DNA from: CAYMPH01 sp964529415
GTDB lineage: Bacteria > Spirochaetota > UBA4802 > UBA5550
DNA: 64,000 nt
Direction: 5' to 3'
NCBI GenBank assembly: GCA_964529415.1
Contig: CAZGWD010000009.1
Coordinates: 62,001-126,000, forward strand
A program made the position numbers and the translations under genes. Positions 62,041 through 64,000 of this stretch are shown here, in pieces. Every line of letters begins with the position of its first letter. Position 1 is the stretch's first letter. The notes beneath the pieces are model-generated. The model was not told the origin of the DNA. It was given only the letters and a program-made list of their open reading frames with translations, and did not search any database.

Positions 62041-63126
62041 ATGATTTTTTTTAGAAAAACTATTATATACATAATTTTAATTTTTTCTGTTAGTTCTGTT
62101 AGTTCTGTTTTCGGACAAAATTCTAATCAGATTCGAACATTGTTTATTGGTATTATTCCAGTGAATGGCGCTTATATGGAAGCTGTAAATATTAATAATC
62201 TTTTCCGGGAGAGACTCGGGAAAATAAACGGGCTTAAATTAGTACAACCGAATGAAATGAAAGATGTTGATGATAAAGCAAAAAAATGTTTTACCCGTGA
62301 ATGTGCTGTGACTCTCGGAAATGAAACAGGCTCAAACAGGGTAATTTATGGAACCATAAACAGACAAAAAAAAGAAATGACCAATCAAATCGGATCTGAG
62401 GGTGAAAAAAAATATCTACTTCAATTGCAGAAGAATGAATATTTTATTCTAACGCTTCATCTGGTTGATATTCCGAAATCAGAAAATCTGGCTTCATTTA
62501 ATAAAGTAACATATGGAAATTTCAACAAGGATGTTGATGAAATTGTTGATAAAATACAAGAATATTATAAAATTACTGCTAAGGAAATTAAAGAGCCAGA
62601 AAAAATAATAATAGATGAAAAAGTTAAAAAGAATATTGTTGAATTCAGTTTATCGGTAAACTTCAATTATATTTTACCTTTGGATAGATTTTCAATTACA
62701 AGTTATTCCGGCTTTGGTCTGGGAATTCAATTTTCAATGCATAATTTACTTTTTAGAAATTCATTTCTTTCAATCGATACAAATTTTGCGTATATGCTGA
62801 CCAATATAACCAATATTGAGTATTATTTTTTATCACAGGCTTCTTTATTGCTTGGGTATTCATTTCATCTTGCTTTATGGCTGGATATAACTCCTTCCAT
62901 AGGAGGAGGATATATGTTTCATTTTATATCAGGAACTAAAGATCAGTCTCAGGTAAAAAGCCTTGAAATGTATCCGGATCCGGAAATAAAAATTCAGATT
63001 GAATTCGGGTTTATTGCAGGTAAGAAACTTATAATTTCACTGGTAACGGGTTATAATATATTTTTTGAAACAACCGGGGTCGGGCAGAATCTGTATATTA
63101 ATGCCGGTGTTCGTTTTAGATTGTAA
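62041..63126 (+). CDS. Secreted protein with CsgG/TolB-like N-terminal and beta-barrel-like C-terminal part
   Basis: A 361-residue protein with a signal peptide whose end contains a 9-base tandem repeat (SVSSVSSVFG-Q). Residues 35-170 (INNLFRERLGKINGLKLVQPNE, CFTRECAVTLGNETGSNRVIYGTINRQ) follow the alpha/beta pattern of CsgG or TolB N-domains. Residues 190-361 alternate short strands and end ...LYINAGVRFRL, a phenylalanine-free but aromatic and hydrophobic C-terminus usual for outer-membrane barrels. Function unknown; the two parts are unusual together. Confidence 0.75.
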   Translation: MIFFRKTIIYIILIFSVSSVSSVFGQNSNQIRTLFIGIIPVNGAYMEAVNINNLFRERLGKINGLKLVQPNEMKDVDDKAKKCFTRECAVTLGNETGSNRVIYGTINRQKKEMTNQIGSEGEKKYLLQLQKNEYFILTLHLVDIPKSENLASFNKVTYGNFNKDVDEIVDKIQEYYKITAKEIKEPEKIIIDEKVKKNIVEFSLSVNFNYILPLDRFSITSYSGFGLGIQFSMHNLLFRNSFLSIDTNFAYMLTNITNIEYYFLSQASLLLGYSFHLALWLDITPSIGGGYMFHFISGTKDQSQVKSLEMYPDPEIKIQIEFGFIAGKKLIISLVTGYNIFFETTGVGQNLYINAGVRFRL

Positions 63127-63238
63127 AAATAATTGATTCAACTATATTTTTAGCAATATTATTGACATAATATAATACTAATTTATTGATGCTCTTATAA
63201 ATAGTAAAAAAGCTATATAAAAAGTGGAGGATTTTTTA

Positions 63239-63817
63239 ATGAAACGTATTATTTTTAGTATATGTATTGTAATGACTCTTTTTTTAATGTCACCTTTAAT
63301 GGCAGCAGAAAAACCTGTTAATGACAAAGGAGTATTTACACTGCAATTAGGTGCTGGTCTTGGGCCTAACACGATAACATGGGGTGCATATTCTGCGACC
63401 TACACCAGTCAGGGGTATTACGTAATACCGCCGGTTATTATCAGCGGTAATTTTGGAATTATTGATCTGGTATCTGCAGGTTTTCTTTTGGGATATGAAG
63501 GATGGGGCGTTAACAATTCAATTATCAAATATTCTATAAATTATTTTAAGATAGGAGTAAGATCAGATTTTCATTTTAACCGCTGGATAAAAGTTAAGAG
63601 ACTTGATATTTATGCAGGTGTAGTTTTTGGTGTTAATATTATTAATGAAACCGGTACTCTTATTTCCTTTATACCTCCTTACAATGCTACAACAGCAGGC
63701 TTTTTATGGAATGTTCAGGCCGGCGCAAGATATTATGTTGCCGAGAATTTCGGATTCTGGGGTGAAGTCGGTTACGGATACAGTATTGTTTCTGCCGGAA
63801 TAATTTTTAAATTTTAA
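63239..63817 (+). CDS. Small outer-membrane beta-barrel protein
   Basis: A 192-residue protein from ATG 63239, with GGAGG about ten bases upstream (GTG 63224 is an upstream alternative). A signal peptide (residues 1-22, ending LMAA-E) precedes roughly eight amphipathic strands with aromatic girdle residues (YYVIPPVIISGNFGIIDLV, GFWGEVGYGYSIVSAGIIFKF) and a terminal Phe, the signature of BAM-assembled barrels. OmpW/OmpA-type small barrel. Partner of the preceding gene, 112 bases upstream. Confidence 0.85.
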   Translation: MKRIIFSICIVMTLFLMSPLMAAEKPVNDKGVFTLQLGAGLGPNTITWGAYSATYTSQGYYVIPPVIISGNFGIIDLVSAGFLLGYEGWGVNNSIIKYSINYFKIGVRSDFHFNRWIKVKRLDIYAGVVFGVNIINETGTLISFIPPYNATTAGFLWNVQAGARYYVAENFGFWGEVGYGYSIVSAGIIFKF

Positions 63818-63852
63818 CTTTAGAAGTTTACGATAATTTTAGTACACTTTTT

Positions 63853-63956
63853 TGTGTAAGAAAAGGGGATATGGAGATGGTAGAGATAGGGAGATAAAGA
63901 TATTTTTTAAAATCTCCCCGATCTCTTAATATCCCCATGTCGCCACATCTTACACA
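63853..63956. repeat. Complete fold-back repeat (family A, copy 4)
   Basis: TGTGTAAGA (63853-63861) is inverted at 63948-63956 (TCTTACACA). The arms are purine-rich (AGGGGATATGGAGATGG) and pyrimidine-rich (CTCCCCGATCTCTTAATA). It is the shortest and most hairpin-like copy. Nothing else is seen from 63957 to the window end. Confidence 0.75.
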
Positions 63957-64000
63957 TTTCTTAACTTAATTCAATTTCCGGGGGATACTTGATCAACGTT

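Overview
This window looks like chromosomal DNA from a low-GC, Gram-negative (diderm) bacterium. Evidence for two membranes: many lipoprotein signal peptides, a TolC-type channel, tandem RND pumps, an Mla-like lipid transporter and a small beta-barrel. A free-standing 5S rRNA gene with its own promoter, a 7TM chemoreceptor, a Maf/MptE-like (DUF115) protein and a CesT-like chaperone fold would fit a spirochaete; unlinked rRNA genes are a known Leptospira trait. The assignment to Spirochaetota is inference; no tRNA, 16S or 23S is present to test it. No prophage, IS transposase or CRISPR array was seen.

Layout. 1-466: tail of an unknown gene, a very long hairpin terminator, and 5S rRNA on the minus strand. 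467-14316: one nine-gene plus-strand operon of three small lipoproteins, TolC-like channel, membrane-fusion protein, two Ig-like (Big_5) lipoproteins and two RND permeases, almost all overlapping or nearly touching. 14345-14943: HicAB toxin-antitoxin. 14996-18592: giant secreted TPR/transglutaminase-like protein. 18602-18700: a 32-residue Lys/Arg-rich protein. 18962-21637: DUF202 protein, 4-TM protein and an Old-Yellow-Enzyme/FAD fusion reductase. 21700-22197: BrnTA. 22205-24639: membrane and secreted proteins of unknown function. 24703-24875: a structured non-coding RNA with a near-consensus promoter and a strong terminal hairpin. 25042-29853 (minus): Na+/solute symporter, 7TM chemoreceptor, TauE-like exporter and HAMP protein. 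29902-34330: phosphodiesterase, TatD, and an MlaD-like protein next to a fused MlaF-MlaE ATPase-permease. 34451-40974: NadB, GNAT, aminotransferase, NYN nuclease, hybrid histidine kinase. 40980-42771 (minus): two unrecognised proteins, one with a flagellin-like C-terminus. 43280-51686: lipoprotein, HtrA protease, AMP ligase, FabD, flavin-binding protein, patatin, NAD kinase, RecN and a metallopeptidase, tightly packed. 51962-63817: CesT-like and DUF3795 proteins, Pit phosphate transporter with DUF47 partner, SPOR protein, DUF115, HEPN-MNT pair, a lipoprotein form of SAM hydrolase, an FG-GAP-like lipoprotein with a HAMP-like protein, and two envelope proteins.

Between genes lie several families of dispersed palindromic sequence: fold-back elements with purine-rich and pyrimidine-rich arms (copies near 18905, 30690, 42972, 55171, 63853), elements with ends like AACACGGATGACACGGAT (47343, 51706), a TGTCATTCC...GGAATGACA element (22935), and a GC-rich hairpin cluster at 36588-36943.

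The most noteworthy items are the nine-gene RND/lipoprotein export operon, the fused Mla-type ATPase-permease, the unidentified ncRNA, the tiny basic protein at 18602, the promoter that overlaps the hicA start codon, and the exported SAM hydrolase homologue.
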